Below, in pieces: positions 54,001-64,000 of a stretch of DNA of 64,000 bases. Within the stretch, counting starts at the first letter, position 1, and the number at the start of each line of letters is the position of its first letter. The notes under the pieces were generated by a model. That model did no database searches. It was not told where the DNA came from and worked only from the letters and a program-made list of their open reading frames with translations. The translations under genes were made by a program, and so were the position numbers. Source of the stretch: Prunella strophiata (taxonomy: Eukaryota; Chordata; Aves; Passeriformes; Prunellidae). The stretch is taken from the NCBI GenBank assembly GCA_036583965.1, contig JAZBQD010000025.1, positions 14,777,145 to 14,841,144 on the forward strand. Direction: 5' to 3'.

Positions 54001-57000
54001 GAGAGAGGGAACACAAGGTTCACACTGGAGTTTCAGTTAAACTCATGGAGTCCAAAAGATGCAGAGGAGCAGTTCTTCCCACTAGCACCCTACTTGCCTT
54101 GACAGAGGGACCCTGTGTTCAGATGTGCTGACCCTAAGCCACAGGTTTGCCCAGCTGTGTACAGGAAGGGCTCTGGCCCTTATGCCCTCCCACAGCTGAG
54201 CCCCAGCCTGCAGGACAGCTCTGGCAGTGTCCAAGGCCAGGCTGGACAGGGCTTGGAGCAGCCTGGGCTAGTGGAAGGTGTCCCTGTCCGTGGCCAGGGA
54301 GGTGGGAGTGGGAGGACTCTAAGGTCCCTTCCAACCCAAACCAGTCTGGGATTCTCACAGTGGCCCCAGGGCATCACTGGGGCTGGATGGGAGAGCTGCT
54401 CAACTCAGAAACCCCAGCTCCTCCTGCTGCCAGCTTTGACTCTGCCAGCTTAAATGCTTCCAAGTCCCCTCTGACAGGAGAGACCCAAAGCTGCCTCTGT
54501 GCTTCAGAGAGCCAAGCACTGGGGTGCCCCATGGAGGGTGGACTCCAGCCTGGCTCCAAGCATGATGGTGCTGTCTGGTTTTCTTTTCCAGGGGCTTGTG
54601 CCAGATCCCATCCTGAAGCTGAGAACAATTATTGGCTTTGGAGGCTGCAGCACCAAATGGGTCAGTGGCTTGGGTGATCTGGGGAGTTGATCTGTCATTG
54701 TGTGGCCAGGATATGGATGTTTTGGAGGTGGGAAATGCAGCTGAGTGTGGCACTGCTTGATGTGGAAAATGATCCCAAAGTGGGTGAGCCTGAGCATCTG
54801 TGACGACTGCTCTGCTGTTAGGATGGTGAATTAAAAATTGTGGGGCCCATTAGACAGAATCATAGGATGGAAAAGCCCTCTAAGGACATCAATTCCAACT
54901 GGTTTTCCCAGGATTCCCAGGCCTACCACTGACCCATGTCCTCAAGTGCCACACCCACATGGCTTTTAAATCCTTCCAGGGATGGTGAGTCCACCACTGC
55001 CCTGGGCAGCTGTGCCACGGCCTGACCACCCTTTCTGTGAAGAAGTTTTCCCAATATCCAATCTAAACCTCCCCTGGAAAAACTTGAGGCCATTTCTTCC
55101 CTGGGAGCAGAGCCTGACCCTCACCTGGCTGCCCCCTCCTGTCAGGGAATTGTGGAGACCCAGAAGATCCAGGCTGAGGCCCTCCAGCTGCTTCTCATCA
55201 GACTTGTGCTCCAGACCCTTCACTACATTTCACTTCTTTTTAACACATTAAAACTGGTGCTGCTTTGTTGGAGGCTGGACAGGAAGGGCTGTCTTTTGGA
55301 TTGTTTCTGTGGCACACTGGGCCTTGCTTGTGGTCTGTGTTAGACTAAAGGAAGGGCTGGTTTGGTTCAGTCAGTTCAAGGCAATGTAATTTTCCTTGGA
55401 TCTACTGTTCAATAGTAGGGAAGGGACCTTAAAGCCCATCCCATTCCATCCCCTGCCTGGGCCACCCCCCACTAGCCCAGGTTGTCCCACACCCCATCCA
55501 ACATGGCCTTGGGCACTGCCAGGGCTGGGGAAGAGCTCTGTGCCTGGGCTGGGGGGCAGTTCTGGAGCCGTGTGGGGCAGTTCTGGAGCCGTGTGGGGCA
55601 GTTCTGGAGCCGTGTGGGGCAGTTCTGGAGCCATGGGGCAGGTGTGGAGCTGTGTCCCCCCATCTGGGTGCTGCAGGCTCTGTGGACACGGGACGGCACG
55701 GCCGTGGTGTACCCCTGCCACGCCGTCATCGTCGCCCTGCTCCTCAAGACCGGCGAGCAGAGGTTCTTCCTCGGCCACACAGACAAGGTGAGTAGCCCTT
55801 GCTAGCCCTGGTGGCAGCCCTGTCGCTGTCCCCTGCGGCTCTGCCGGGCTCCTGTGTGGCCCTGCTCCCCGCAGGTGGCGGCGCTGGCCTTCAGCGGGAG
55901 CGGCGCCGTGCTGGCCTCGGCACAGGCCGGGCCCCGCGGCCTCGGGCGCCTCTGGGACTTCCCCACGGGAACCTGCCTCTGCCTCTTCAAAACCTCCCTG
56001 CAGTCCCTCGTGTCCCTCAGGTGGGTGGCACTGTGTGCTCAGCACAGCAGCGTTTCTGTGCTGTTCCTGCCTGATAAAGCAGGGTCAGTTACAGCTGCCT
56101 GTGTTTGTCACTGCACCTGCTGGCAGCTGGCCTGACTGTCTCCCCATCCCCACTATTTGTCCCCTTTTATGCCCTGTGAGGATGAGCCCAGGGCTACCAG
56201 GAGCTGTTTTTCACCAGGTCTCTCTCCCTGCAGCTTTTCCCACAGCGGAGCTGTTCTGTGTGGTGTGGGGAAGGATGTGCACAGCAAAACGGTGAGAGCT
56301 GCCACTGGGGCTGGGAGGTTTCCCTGAGAGAGCTCTTCTCCCAGATTCTGGAGTTATTTTCCAGGCAAACCTCTGCTCTCAGCTTTCCTAGACATGTTCT
56401 TGGGGGACATCCCTTCTCATTAGCTGCCTAGAGAATACTTTCCCTCTGCCTGATGCTTGTGGATGTTCCTCAGCTGCATGCAAACAAATCCTTTTGGAAG
56501 CAGCTGCTGGGGGTTGTGCTTTGGGGTTATTCTATCCCTGGAGTAGTCCCAGCTAGGACCCAGGCAGGGTGATGGGATTATATCTTTATTTTAATAGCAT
56601 TTAGGGCAAGATGTGAGGTGAAATCTTCCAGCTCCAGGCATCACTGTGGGGAGGGATGCCTGGCACTGGAGCTGCCACCCAGCTTTGTAGCTGGGGATGA
56701 CGCAGATCCCACATGGAGCAGTCAAAAATAAACTTGTTCCATGGGACTGGGGGTTTTGTTTTGTCAGTGGAGCTGTTTTTTATCCTTTAGTGACGACCAT
56801 CAGCAATTAGCTGTACAATCACTAAGTGAAGGCAAAACCACACAGCGCTCTGTGTTTTTCCCAGCACGTGGCAGTGTTCTGTGATCTGTGTGGGAGCTGG
56901 GGAGGTGGGATCAGTGGGATGAAAGCTGGGTGGGAGAATGGGGATGCTGGGGGAGTACCTCTCCCAGGGTGATGCCTCAGCCCATCCTGAGGTGATGCTG

Positions 57001-60000
57001 AGTTTGGTTTTAATGCTTTTCTGGAATCCAGAGCATCCTCCTGCATTCCTGCAGGCATCTGCCCCTTTGCTCTGGGCAGAGGGTTTGACTCTTGCCCCTG
57101 GTGATGGGCACTGAGGGCACACAGACCTGTGCTGAGCAGTGGACACGTGCTGCCTCCTGCTCCCTCAGCCTTGGGACAGCTCCTATGTCCCAGCAGGCAG
57201 AGTTCCCACTGCTCTGTGGGTTTTCTTTCCAAGTCTGAGCCCTGTTGCCAGGCAGCCCTGGGATTTAGAACCTCTAATTATGGATTGCAGGCAAGGATAT
57301 TGCCATGAAGCTTTGCAAAGCTGTTGGACTGTCCTAAACCCTCTGTGCAATGGGTTTTATTTCCCTGCTCCAGCTCTGTTATCAATACTTTGTGCTCAGC
57401 TCTGGAGCAGCTGTGGGATGAAAAGCTCTTCTGCTGCCAAGGTTTTGAGCAGCTCTCCCATGGTATTTTCTTGCTTCAGACAGTGGTGGTGTGGAACACT
57501 GCTCAGGTGACCCATGGTGGAGGTGTGACTGTGCTGGCCAAAGCACACACAGATGTGGACATCCAGGCCATGAAGATTGCTTTCTTTGATGATACCAGGT
57601 AATGTGCCAGGAAAAGAAATTGAAAGTATTGATTCTTAGATATTGGGAAGGAATTTTTCCCTGGCAGGGTGGGGGGTGCCCAGAGCAGCTGTGACTGCCC
57701 CTGGATCCCTGGAAGTGTCCAAGGCCAGGTTGTACAAGGCTTGGAACAAGCCTGGGACAGTGGAAGGTGTCGCTGCCCATGGGGTGGAATGAGATGAGCT
57801 TTAAGGTCCCTTCACCCCAAACCAAAATAAATATTTATTGGATAACTCTGGTATGACTGTGGTGCCGCAGCCATCTGGTTGCCATTCCTGTTCCCAGTCC
57901 TTGCTGTCAGTGGCCCTTGGCACACTGCCCTTCCCTCAGGGGCCTGGGGAGCCTGCCCTGGTGCTCAGGCCGTGTCTCCCTGGACAGGATGGTGTCGTGT
58001 GGCCGGGACAACATCAGGCTGTGGCGCGTGCGGAGCGGGGCCCTGCGCTCGTGTCCCGTCAGCCTGGGCGAGTACCAGGCCCTGGAGTTCACTGACCTGG
58101 CCTTCGAGGAGGGGCCTGGGCCCGAGCAGGAGCCAGAGGACCGTTCACTGTAAGGGCCTGTCACTGTCACTGTCACCTGTCCCGGACAGCCTGGCAGGAG
58201 GGAGCTCTGCAGCTCTCCCTGCTTGGCAGTTGCCTTCCCCCTCCACCACGGCGCTTTGCTGGGGCTCTCCCTCAAAATACAGCTGCCTTCTGGAGCTGGG
58301 AGAGGCTCTCCCCACTCAGCACGTGTCACCTCCTGTCGCTGTTTGATAAGAAATGACAAAGAGTCAATCAGAAGGCTGAGTGACATAAGCATAAGTCTTT
58401 ACTTCAAACCACTTCTTTTATACACTGCTCTGATACAGGTGGATCTGGTTGGTCATTCAGTCAATACATTTCATCTGATTGGCTAATTACAAGACACCCA
58501 TTTATAAACAATCTTATAGAATAAGAAGAAATAACAAGGAAACAGATATTAGGATAAGAACACCTGTTTTTAATAATAAGCTATCATTGTTCATCTCCAG
58601 CTCCTTAAAGTCTCCCAGGTGGATTCTGGGAAAACTTACCTAGCTTTCTCACTCTGACCAGGCTGTCACATCCACAACCTCCCAAAAGGGATTTGGCTGC
58701 TCTCAGGAACAGCCTCTTTCCTCTTGCCATGCTGCTGCTCTGCCATATTTAGTGACTCTCTCCCCACCTGAAGCTCTCTGTTGGATTCCTGGATCAGTGG
58801 GAGGAGCCTTGTACACATCCTCTTGCATACAGACACACACTGTGTTGTTTTATTTTAATCATCAAAGCCAGACCTTTGTTGCCACCCTGTGTTGTCCCAC
58901 AAAGGCAGAGCTGTCAGCTCAACCAGCCTGTGGCAGAGGGAGGTTTCTTTCTGGAGTTTATGGCAAGCTTTTAGCTCTTTTGCTAATTTCTATTCCAAAG
59001 GGTCAGCAAACTAAATAGGAAGCTCTGACTTCTTTGGAGGTGTGTGGAACACTTGGACACCTTGTTGACCTCTTATATTACTTGTGAGCCAGGATTGCTT
59101 TACACAAACAAGGTAAACCAAGGTGTTTTTTTACTAAAAGCAAGTCTCCTGGTTTTGTTTTTTTTTTTTTCCACAGCTTTGTGTGCAGCAGGAGTGGCCA
59201 TGTGCTGGAGGTGGACTACAAGAACGTCTGTGTGCGGAGTGCACGGCGCCTGCTGCCTGCACAGCCCCAGGGGGATGGGCAGGAGCAGGCAGGGAGCAGC
59301 TCAGGTGGGAACAGGAGCAGGCAGGGAGCAGCTCAGGTGGGAACAGGAGCAGGCAGGAAACAGCTCAGGTGGGAGCAGGAGCAGGCAGGGAACAGCTCAG
59401 GAGGGAGCAGGAGCAGGCAGGTAGGAGCAGGCAGGGAATAGCTCAGGTGGGAACAGGAGCAGCTCAGGTGGGAGCAGGCAGGGAACAGCTCAGGAGGGAG
59501 CAGGCAGGGAATAGCTCAGGTGGGAACAGGAGCAGCTCAGGTGGGAGCAGGAGCAGGCAGGGAACAGCTCAGGAGGGAGCAGGCAGGGAATAGCTCAGGT
59601 GGGAGCAGGAGCAGGCAGGGAGCAGCTCAGGTGGGAACAGGAGCAGGCAGGGAACAGCTCAGGTGGGAGCAGGAGCAGCTCAGGTAGGAGCAGGCAGGGA
59701 ATAACTCAGGTGGGAGCAGGAGCAGGCAGGGAGAGGGGGACTACCAACCAGTGACCAGCTCCACCACCACTGGGGTCAGAAATCTGCTCAGACCAGCCAG
59801 CTCTTTACCTACTGCTGAAGGATTATTTTGGGGTTGATTAGATCATTGCTTTTTGCCTCTTAAGGACTGCAAATAATCTTCCTTAGTACAGCAAAGTATC
59901 GTTTTAAGAAAGATTTTAGCATTTTAAATGCTGATTGCACTTTCAGAGAAACACTACTTTTAGAAACATGAGACAAGGTCTTCATTTGCTGATGGGAGGC

Positions 60001-63000
60001 TTAATGGAGAGATGGAAAAAGAACTAAGATTAAGGAAAAAGATGAATTTGGGGATTTTTTCATTATTCAGCTGGAGCAGAGCGTTCGGGGAATCTTTGTT
60101 GCTCTACATTAAGTAGACCAACTTTCAGCTCTTCCATTAACTTGAGCAGCAGGAAGAATTCACTTTCAAGTGTGATTGTTCTGATATGTTAAAACTTAGT
60201 GCATAGTTTGCTTTGGCAAATTGAGCTAATTAATCTATAATGTGGTCTTTGAGAGGTGTGTAACTGCAGTTCTCACTTCATGGACAAGAAAGGGCCCAGG
60301 AGGGGATGAAACAAAGTCCTTGGTGCCTCCTGGTCTCAGTGGCTCTGATTTGTCAGGCCTTTATACCTGAATTTAGGCTGGACATTGGGGAAAATTTCTT
60401 GACTGAAAGTGTGATAAGGCATTGGAACAAGCTGCCCATTCTATAAATGTTCAAAAAGCCTGTGGTGGCACCTGTGTGTGGCACCTGGGGAATGTGGGCT
60501 GGTGGGGCTCAATCATTGTGCTCAGTGAGGTTTTCCAACCCTAATGATTCTATGAATCAAAACCTCCCAGTCTGGATCTGTATCTCCCTTCTGCAGAGAG
60601 GCTTTGGGACAGGGCAGTGAAAGGGTTTGTACCTCAGGCAGTTAATCTGGGATATCCTTTGCTAGAGGATCCTGTTTGAGGCAAAAATACTGTCAGGGGT
60701 AGGAATTTTCTGTGCCTGGCAAGAGTTTCACAATGGTAAAGAGGAGTTTGGAGCCCTGAGAAGGGCTGGCTGAGACCCTTCAGCCTGTTCTGCAGTCACT
60801 GTGGGGTTCCTGCATCCTCCTCAGGCTCCAGCTGGGTGTGGGTGGACTTCCAGACTCAGCTCTTGGATGGGCCCCCTGTCAGTTGGAGTTTTCCTGTTTC
60901 ACCTGTATAAGGAGCTGTTGTTTTTTTGGGTTTCCAGGCCCTGGGATTGCTATAAACAGTATCAGCATGTCCATGACCTTCTGTGCCACGGGATCAGAGG
61001 ATGGCTACGTGAGGCTGTGGCTCCTGGACTTCTCAGCTGCTGTCCTAGAGGCAGGTGAGTAGAGGTGGGAGTGGTGCTTCTGAGCTCCACATCTCCTGCT
61101 GCACATCCAGAGCTCCACTGCCACAGCTCCCACAGCAATCCTCATGAGTCAGGGCTGTGTTACTGTGCTGCCTCCAGGCCTGACTGCCTTGGAAGTCTTC
61201 AGTAGCAATTATTCATGTTTATTCTTGTAACTCACAGGAGAAAGGCAGGATCTCCTGGGAGACAACAGACTTTCCATCTTGATTTCTGTCTCCTTCTAGC
61301 CACAGCTCATCTGTCCATGAAAAATTAGGGGAGAAGTCAAGCAGTTCTTAATTGTTTTTGAAACAATCACCATTGTAGCAGATGTTAGGAAGGGCAGAGA
61401 CCAATCTCTCTAATCTGTCACAACTCACACTTGCAAATGTTCAGTCTTTGGGTCGTGGGCTGCTCATTCCTGTGAGCATTGCTTTCCTAAGCGTGGGTCT
61501 GTAGCTGTGTTCCAGCTGCTCCTTTCCCAGTGGATTTGTTGACTCCTGTGTCTTTCCCCAGAGCATGAGGCTTCAGTGAGTTCTGTCTGCATCAGCCCAG
61601 ACAGCCACAAAGTCCTGTCCACCACAGCTGCTGGGAGCCTGGGCTACCTGGATGTCCAGGCCCGGGACTACAACACGCTGATGCGCTCCCACCAGGGCTC
61701 AGTGCTGGGCTTCTCAGTGCTGGGGAAGTGGAAGCAGATAGCAACAGTGGCCCAGGACAACACCATCAGGGTGTGGGACCTTGCCTCCAGGCAGCAGGTG
61801 GGTGAGACAAGAGGCAGGTGGTGTCTCATGTTTATTGAGAGTCTTCCTGGTCTCTGGTCCAGTTACCAAAGCCCCACAGTTCAGGGGCCCTCCCTGAAAC
61901 ATGAGGGGCACTGTGGGCAAGAGAAGTACTGGCCATTGCTGGGGCACCTCCAGTCCTGGGGTCAGTTCTCAGCTGGGGTCAGTTCCCTCACAACAGTTTT
62001 TGTTAGATAAAACTATTTCCTCTTATTCTTGTGTTAAGAATGACACGAGAACAGATGAGAGACTGAATTGTAAGAGGAGAAAAGAAGTTTTAATACAAAG
62101 GATTCTCCAGCTTATATAGACTGATATGATGCATTCTATTTGATTGGCTAGTTAATAAAAAACATCTTTCTCACATACCATCTTTGGAAAGAACAGAAAA
62201 ACAAAGTGGAAAAACACCACCTGCAAATTGTTTATACTAACAAGTTATCACATTCCTATAACTCCCTAAAAATTCTCACAAACCACTGTGAGAAACGATT
62301 GCTGTTTCTCTCTCCCTAACTAGGTTAACATCTACAATTTCCTTTTCCTCCATCTTTTGAAGATTGCTTTTTAGCACAAACCATAACACCCAAGGGTTTT
62401 ATCTGAATGCCCAAAAACCCAGGACTTCAGTGGGCTTTGGATCCATCCAGGCAGGAGCAGGGACATGCTCCTGGTGGAGATGTGAGGCTGATCAGTTGTT
62501 GGGTGCAGCTGCAGTTCCAGTCCTCTCCAGCCTCATGCCTGTGGTGTCTCTTCCCTGCAGCTCTATGACTTCTCAGCTGCAGAGGAAGCTCCATGTACTG
62601 TGGCCTTCCACCCCTTCTGGAAGATGCTGGCCTGTGGCTTTGACAGCGGGGTGGTGAGGATCTTCAGCCTGGCTGACTCTGACCTCCTGCTGGAGCACAA
62701 GTGAGTGAAGTGGGAGTTCCATGGGGTCTAACTGGGTGTCCTGGTGATGAGACAGAGCCACAGTGACAGTCATGGAGCTCCACAAGCCTCAGGTCCCAGC
62801 TGGGTGGGTTTGGGGCAGATCCTGCTGTGCCAAGGCTCCGGGTGATGGAAGCCCAAGGTGTGAAAGCCATGAGGACTTTCTTTGTGACTTGCCCAGTGGA
62901 CAGCAGTAGGAAAGAGCAGCTGGGCAGGGAGCCTTGTGAGCCTCAGTGTGGGATTTGGAGGATGCTCCAAGGGAAAAGGGAACAGGTTCCATCCAGGCTG

Positions 63001-63339
63001 AAGCCTGTATTTGCTGCTTGGTTTTCTGACAAGTCGGAGTTGGTTGTCCTGGGCTGCTACAGGGGTGAGCACAGTGGGTTCCTGCTCTGTTCCTGGTTAA
63101 TTTATCCTCTTGGGTTCTTCACCATGTTACACTCAACATCACCACTGTTCTTCTGTCTGTGATTCCTTCTTCTCTTCCCTTATTCCATGTTTTCTGCCCT
63201 CTTTCAGGCAGCACCGCACTGCAGTCACCTGGACTGACCTTCTCTCCAGATGGCAATTTCATGTTCAGCTCCTGCTTGCAGGGAACTCTGGCTCTGTACA
63301 GACTTGTAACACGGAAAATCCAGGTTCTGAGAGTCCTGG
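48077..63339 (+). CDS. WDR90: WDR90 / POC16 centriolar WD-repeat protein, 5' half
   Basis: 20 coding exons: 48077-48086, 49219-49310, 49394-49570, 49841-49958, 50547-50717, 51914-52037, 52375-52442, 52537-52643, 53724-53942, 54592-54660, 55677-55787, 55875-56020, 56234-56291, 57480-57598, 57988-58149, 59177-59304, 60938-61054, 61562-61797, 62561-62700, 63208-63339; the gene continues past the window. The first coding exon is only 10 nt (MAA plus one base). The N terminus (AWQRPYLNIFKHFRVEEWKR, LGLTGRYLYLLFRPLPRKHF, TWLQFPFV; about 1-195) is a CFA20/DUF667 domain; a Pro-rich linker leads to WD repeats from about 365 (VVYPCHAVIVALLLKTGEQR, NTIRVWDLA). About 835 residues are present, roughly half of the human protein. 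WDR90 sits on the centriole microtubule wall and recruits the inner scaffold. The last exon seen shows a one-base conflict with the conserved frame. Confidence 0.92.
48105..48370. repeat. minisatellite in WDR90 intron 1
   Basis: Tandem units of about 35-40 bp with GGGGACACGGGGTGAT and GGGGTGAGACCGGGGATG, beginning about 20 bp after the 10-nt first coding exon. Confidence 0.8.
50050..50208 (+). mobile_element. short CR1 3' end
   Basis: CCTGGAAGTGTCCAAGGCCA, TGGAAGGTGTCCCTGGCCAT and ACCCAACCCAAACCATTCCA; WDR90 intron 4. Confidence 0.85.
50893..51150 (-). mobile_element. CR1 3' fragment
   Basis: GGGACACCTTCCACTAGCCC, CCTTGGACAATTCCAGAGAT and CTGCCCTCTGGCAGTGGGAA; the terminal ATAGAATC part is missing. 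Confidence 0.85.
51884..51899. repeat. (TG)8 tract beside the WDR90 exon 6 acceptor
   Basis: Eight TG dinucleotides followed by CCCTGTCCTGGCAG and exon 6 at 51914. Confidence 0.9.
53150..53485 (+). mobile_element. CR1 fragment
   Basis: Internal CR1 sequence: GAGGGGCTGCAGCTCCTCCC, GCTGTGCCAGGGCAGGTTTT and GTTGGGCACTGACCAGTCTC, truncated before the terminus; WDR90 intron 8. Confidence 0.8.
54212..54358 (+). mobile_element. short CR1 3' end
   Basis: GCAGTGTCCAAGGCCAGGCT, GGAGCAGCCTGGGCTAGTGG and AAGGTCCCTTCCAACCCAAA, ending TCTGGGATTCT. Confidence 0.85.
54855..55225 (-). mobile_element. CR1 3' fragment
   Basis: ACAGAATCATAGGATGGAAA, CCACCCTTTCTGTGAAGAAG and CCTCCTGTCAGGGAATTGTG; WDR90 intron 10. 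Confidence 0.85.
55405..55527 (-). mobile_element. short CR1 3' end
   Basis: GGGAAGGGACCTTAAAGCCC, CACTAGCCCAGGTTGTCCCA and CATGGCCTTGGGCACTGCCA; WDR90 intron 10. Confidence 0.8.
55552..55637. repeat. 21-bp tandem repeat, four copies
   Basis: GGGGCAGTTCTGGAGCCGTG plus one base, repeated four times with almost no divergence (the last copy has CCATG). It lies about 40 bp before WDR90 exon 11. A 21-bp period keeps frame, but there is no sign it is coding. Confidence 0.9.
57635..57828 (+). mobile_element. CR1 3' end
   Basis: CCTGGATCCCTGGAAGTGTC, CAAGGCTTGGAACAAGCCTG and TAAGGTCCCTTCACCCCAAA; WDR90 intron 14. Confidence 0.85.
58334..58676 (-). mobile_element. solo LTR of an endogenous retrovirus, 343 bp
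   Basis: Starts TGTCGCTGTT and ends TGTCACATCCACA, flanked by identical 6-bp direct repeats ACCTCC (58328-58333 and 58677-58682). On the minus strand it has an AGCCAAT box (opposite TGATTGGCTAATTA) and a TATAAAAG-like element (opposite CTTTTATAC), so it is read as minus. TG...CA ends and a 6-bp duplication fit class II (ERVK-like) elements. No internal retroviral genes are present. It lies in WDR90 intron 15. Confidence 0.85.
59278..59733. repeat. 32-bp-based minisatellite spanning the WDR90 exon 16 donor
   Basis: Units of GCAGGCAGGGAGCAGCTCAG then GTGGGAACAGGA, 32 bp in the first four copies and then shortened and rearranged copies. The first copy is the exon end itself: the real donor is CAG|GTGGGA at 59304/59305, and copies at 59336 and 59368 reproduce it. 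Confidence 0.9.
60365..60557 (+). mobile_element. CR1 3' end with intact terminus
   Basis: TTAGGCTGGACATTGGGGAA and GTGGCACCTGTGTGTGGCAC-like sequence, ending TTCCAACCCTAATGATTCTATGAA; WDR90 intron 16. Confidence 0.85.
62021..62336 (-). mobile_element. second solo LTR, related to that at 58334
   Basis: Flanked by identical 6-bp repeats ATTTCC (62015-62020 and 62337-62342). It shares with the first LTR the order AAGAATGACA, TTATATA, TTTGATTGGCTA and a TAACATCTACA end. On the minus strand it has AGCCAAT, TATATAAGC and ATTAAAA elements in promoter to poly(A) order. The first two bases read TC rather than TG. No internal region. It lies in WDR90 intron 18. Confidence 0.8.
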
Positions 63340-63424
63340 GTAAGACTCTGGGGTTGAGATTGCCTTTCTTCTTTTGCTATATTAGCATAGACATCCTAAC
63401 ACCAGTGCCAACCCAAACTCAGGG

Positions 63425-63893
63425 CACCTCCAGTCCTGGGGTCAGTTCTGGGCCCATCACAAGACAGACATTGAGGGGCTGGAGGGATCCAGAGAAGGGA
63501 ACAGAGCTGGGAAGGGGCTGGAGCACCAGGAGGGGCTGAGGGAGCTGGGAAGGGGCTCAGCCTGGAGAAAAGGAGGCTCAGGGGGGACCTTGTGGCTCTG
63601 CACAACTCCTGACAGGAGGGGACAGCCAGGTGGGGGTGAGGCTCTGCTCCCAGGGAACAGGGACAGGATGAGAGGAAATGGCCCCAAGCTGTGCCAGAGG
63701 AGATTTAGATTTGATCATGGGAAAATTTCTTCATGGAAGGGTGGTCAGGCACTGGCACAGCTGCCCAGGGCAGTGGTGGAGTCCCCATCCCTGGAGGGAT
63801 TTAAAAGCCATGTGGATGTGGCACCTGGGGACATGTTTTAGTGGACGTGATGATCTTTGAGGGCTTTCCCAGCCTTAATGATTCTGTGATTTC
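63425..63893 (+). mobile_element. CR1 3' fragment
   Basis: TTGAGGGGCTGGAGGGATCC, AGGCTCAGGGGGGACCTTGT, GATGTGGCACCTGGGGACAT and a terminus CCTTAATGATTCTGTGAT. Confidence 0.9.
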
Positions 63894-64000
63894 TGTTTGT
63901 ACTTTCTGTGTGAGCAAGCCCCAGTGACTGCCAGCACTCCCCTACCTGTCCTGGTTCAAACCCTCTCATCCTGCTGGTCTGATGATTTCAATAATGTGCA
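63894..64000. other. WDR90 intron 20, cut by the window edge
   Basis: No exon seen; the next WDR90 exon lies beyond the window. Confidence 0.6.

Noticed and set aside
57827..57840. AATAAATATTTATT palindrome containing AATAAA on both strands
   Set aside because: It lies at the end of a CR1 fragment inside a WDR90 intron, with no gene end nearby on either strand.
62990..63066. Possible extra WDR90 exon reading FAAWFSDKSELVVLGCYRG before a GGTGAG
   Set aside because: It looks protein-like, but exon 19 joins exon 20 directly in the phase and with the spacing expected from vertebrate WDR90 (EH then HR-AVT-GLT), and no good acceptor precedes it.

Overview
The window is vertebrate nuclear DNA, almost certainly from a bird. 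The evidence is intron-containing genes with GT/AG splicing, short introns, very GC-rich stretches full of minisatellites (typical of avian microchromosomes), and about twenty truncated CR1 LINE 3' ends. It holds no operons, CRISPR arrays or prokaryotic features. I cannot name the species; the mix of CR1 tails and short solo LTRs would fit a passerine, but that is only inference.

Layout. Positions 1-6.8 kb are extremely GC-rich, with one possible Ser/Pro-rich exon of an unidentified gene and no other convincing gene. SEPTIN12 (+, 9 coding exons, 6844-9381) is followed by a single-exon MYADM-family membrane protein gene (+, 10348-11208). Next comes a class II phosphatidylinositol transfer protein gene, a PITPNC1 relative (+, 14478-19687), with an 8-nt microexon and two alternative last exons. 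MSS51 (-, 23231-20340) converges on it tail to tail, the two poly(A) signals lying about 40 bp apart. MSS51 is head to head with CFAP70 (+, 27 coding exons, 24894-47879). WDR90/POC16 (+) starts only 198 bp after the CFAP70 stop codon and runs off the right edge after 20 coding exons.

Character. Up to about 24.4 kb the DNA is GC-rich, CR1-free and carries minisatellites in most introns. From about 24.5 kb it is less GC-rich, with longer introns and many CR1 fragments plus two related solo LTRs with clear 6-bp target duplications in WDR90 introns.

Function. Three genes are tied to cilia, centrioles or sperm: SEPTIN12 (sperm annulus septin), CFAP70 (axonemal, outer dynein arm associated) and WDR90 (centriole inner scaffold). 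MSS51 is a MYND zinc-finger mitochondrial protein, PITPNC1-like moves phosphatidylinositol or phosphatidic acid, and MYADM-like is a raft-associated tetraspan-type protein. MSS51 and CFAP70 are also close together in human (10q22), whereas SEPTIN12 and WDR90 lie on human 16p13.3.

Most notable points: the retained PITPNC1 paralogue with conserved C-terminal isoform choice; two single-base frame breaks in CFAP70 and one in WDR90, the last with a tandem acceptor that could restore the frame; a minisatellite that has amplified a WDR90 splice donor; an MSS51 stop codon lying inside its own AATAAA; and the paired solo LTRs.
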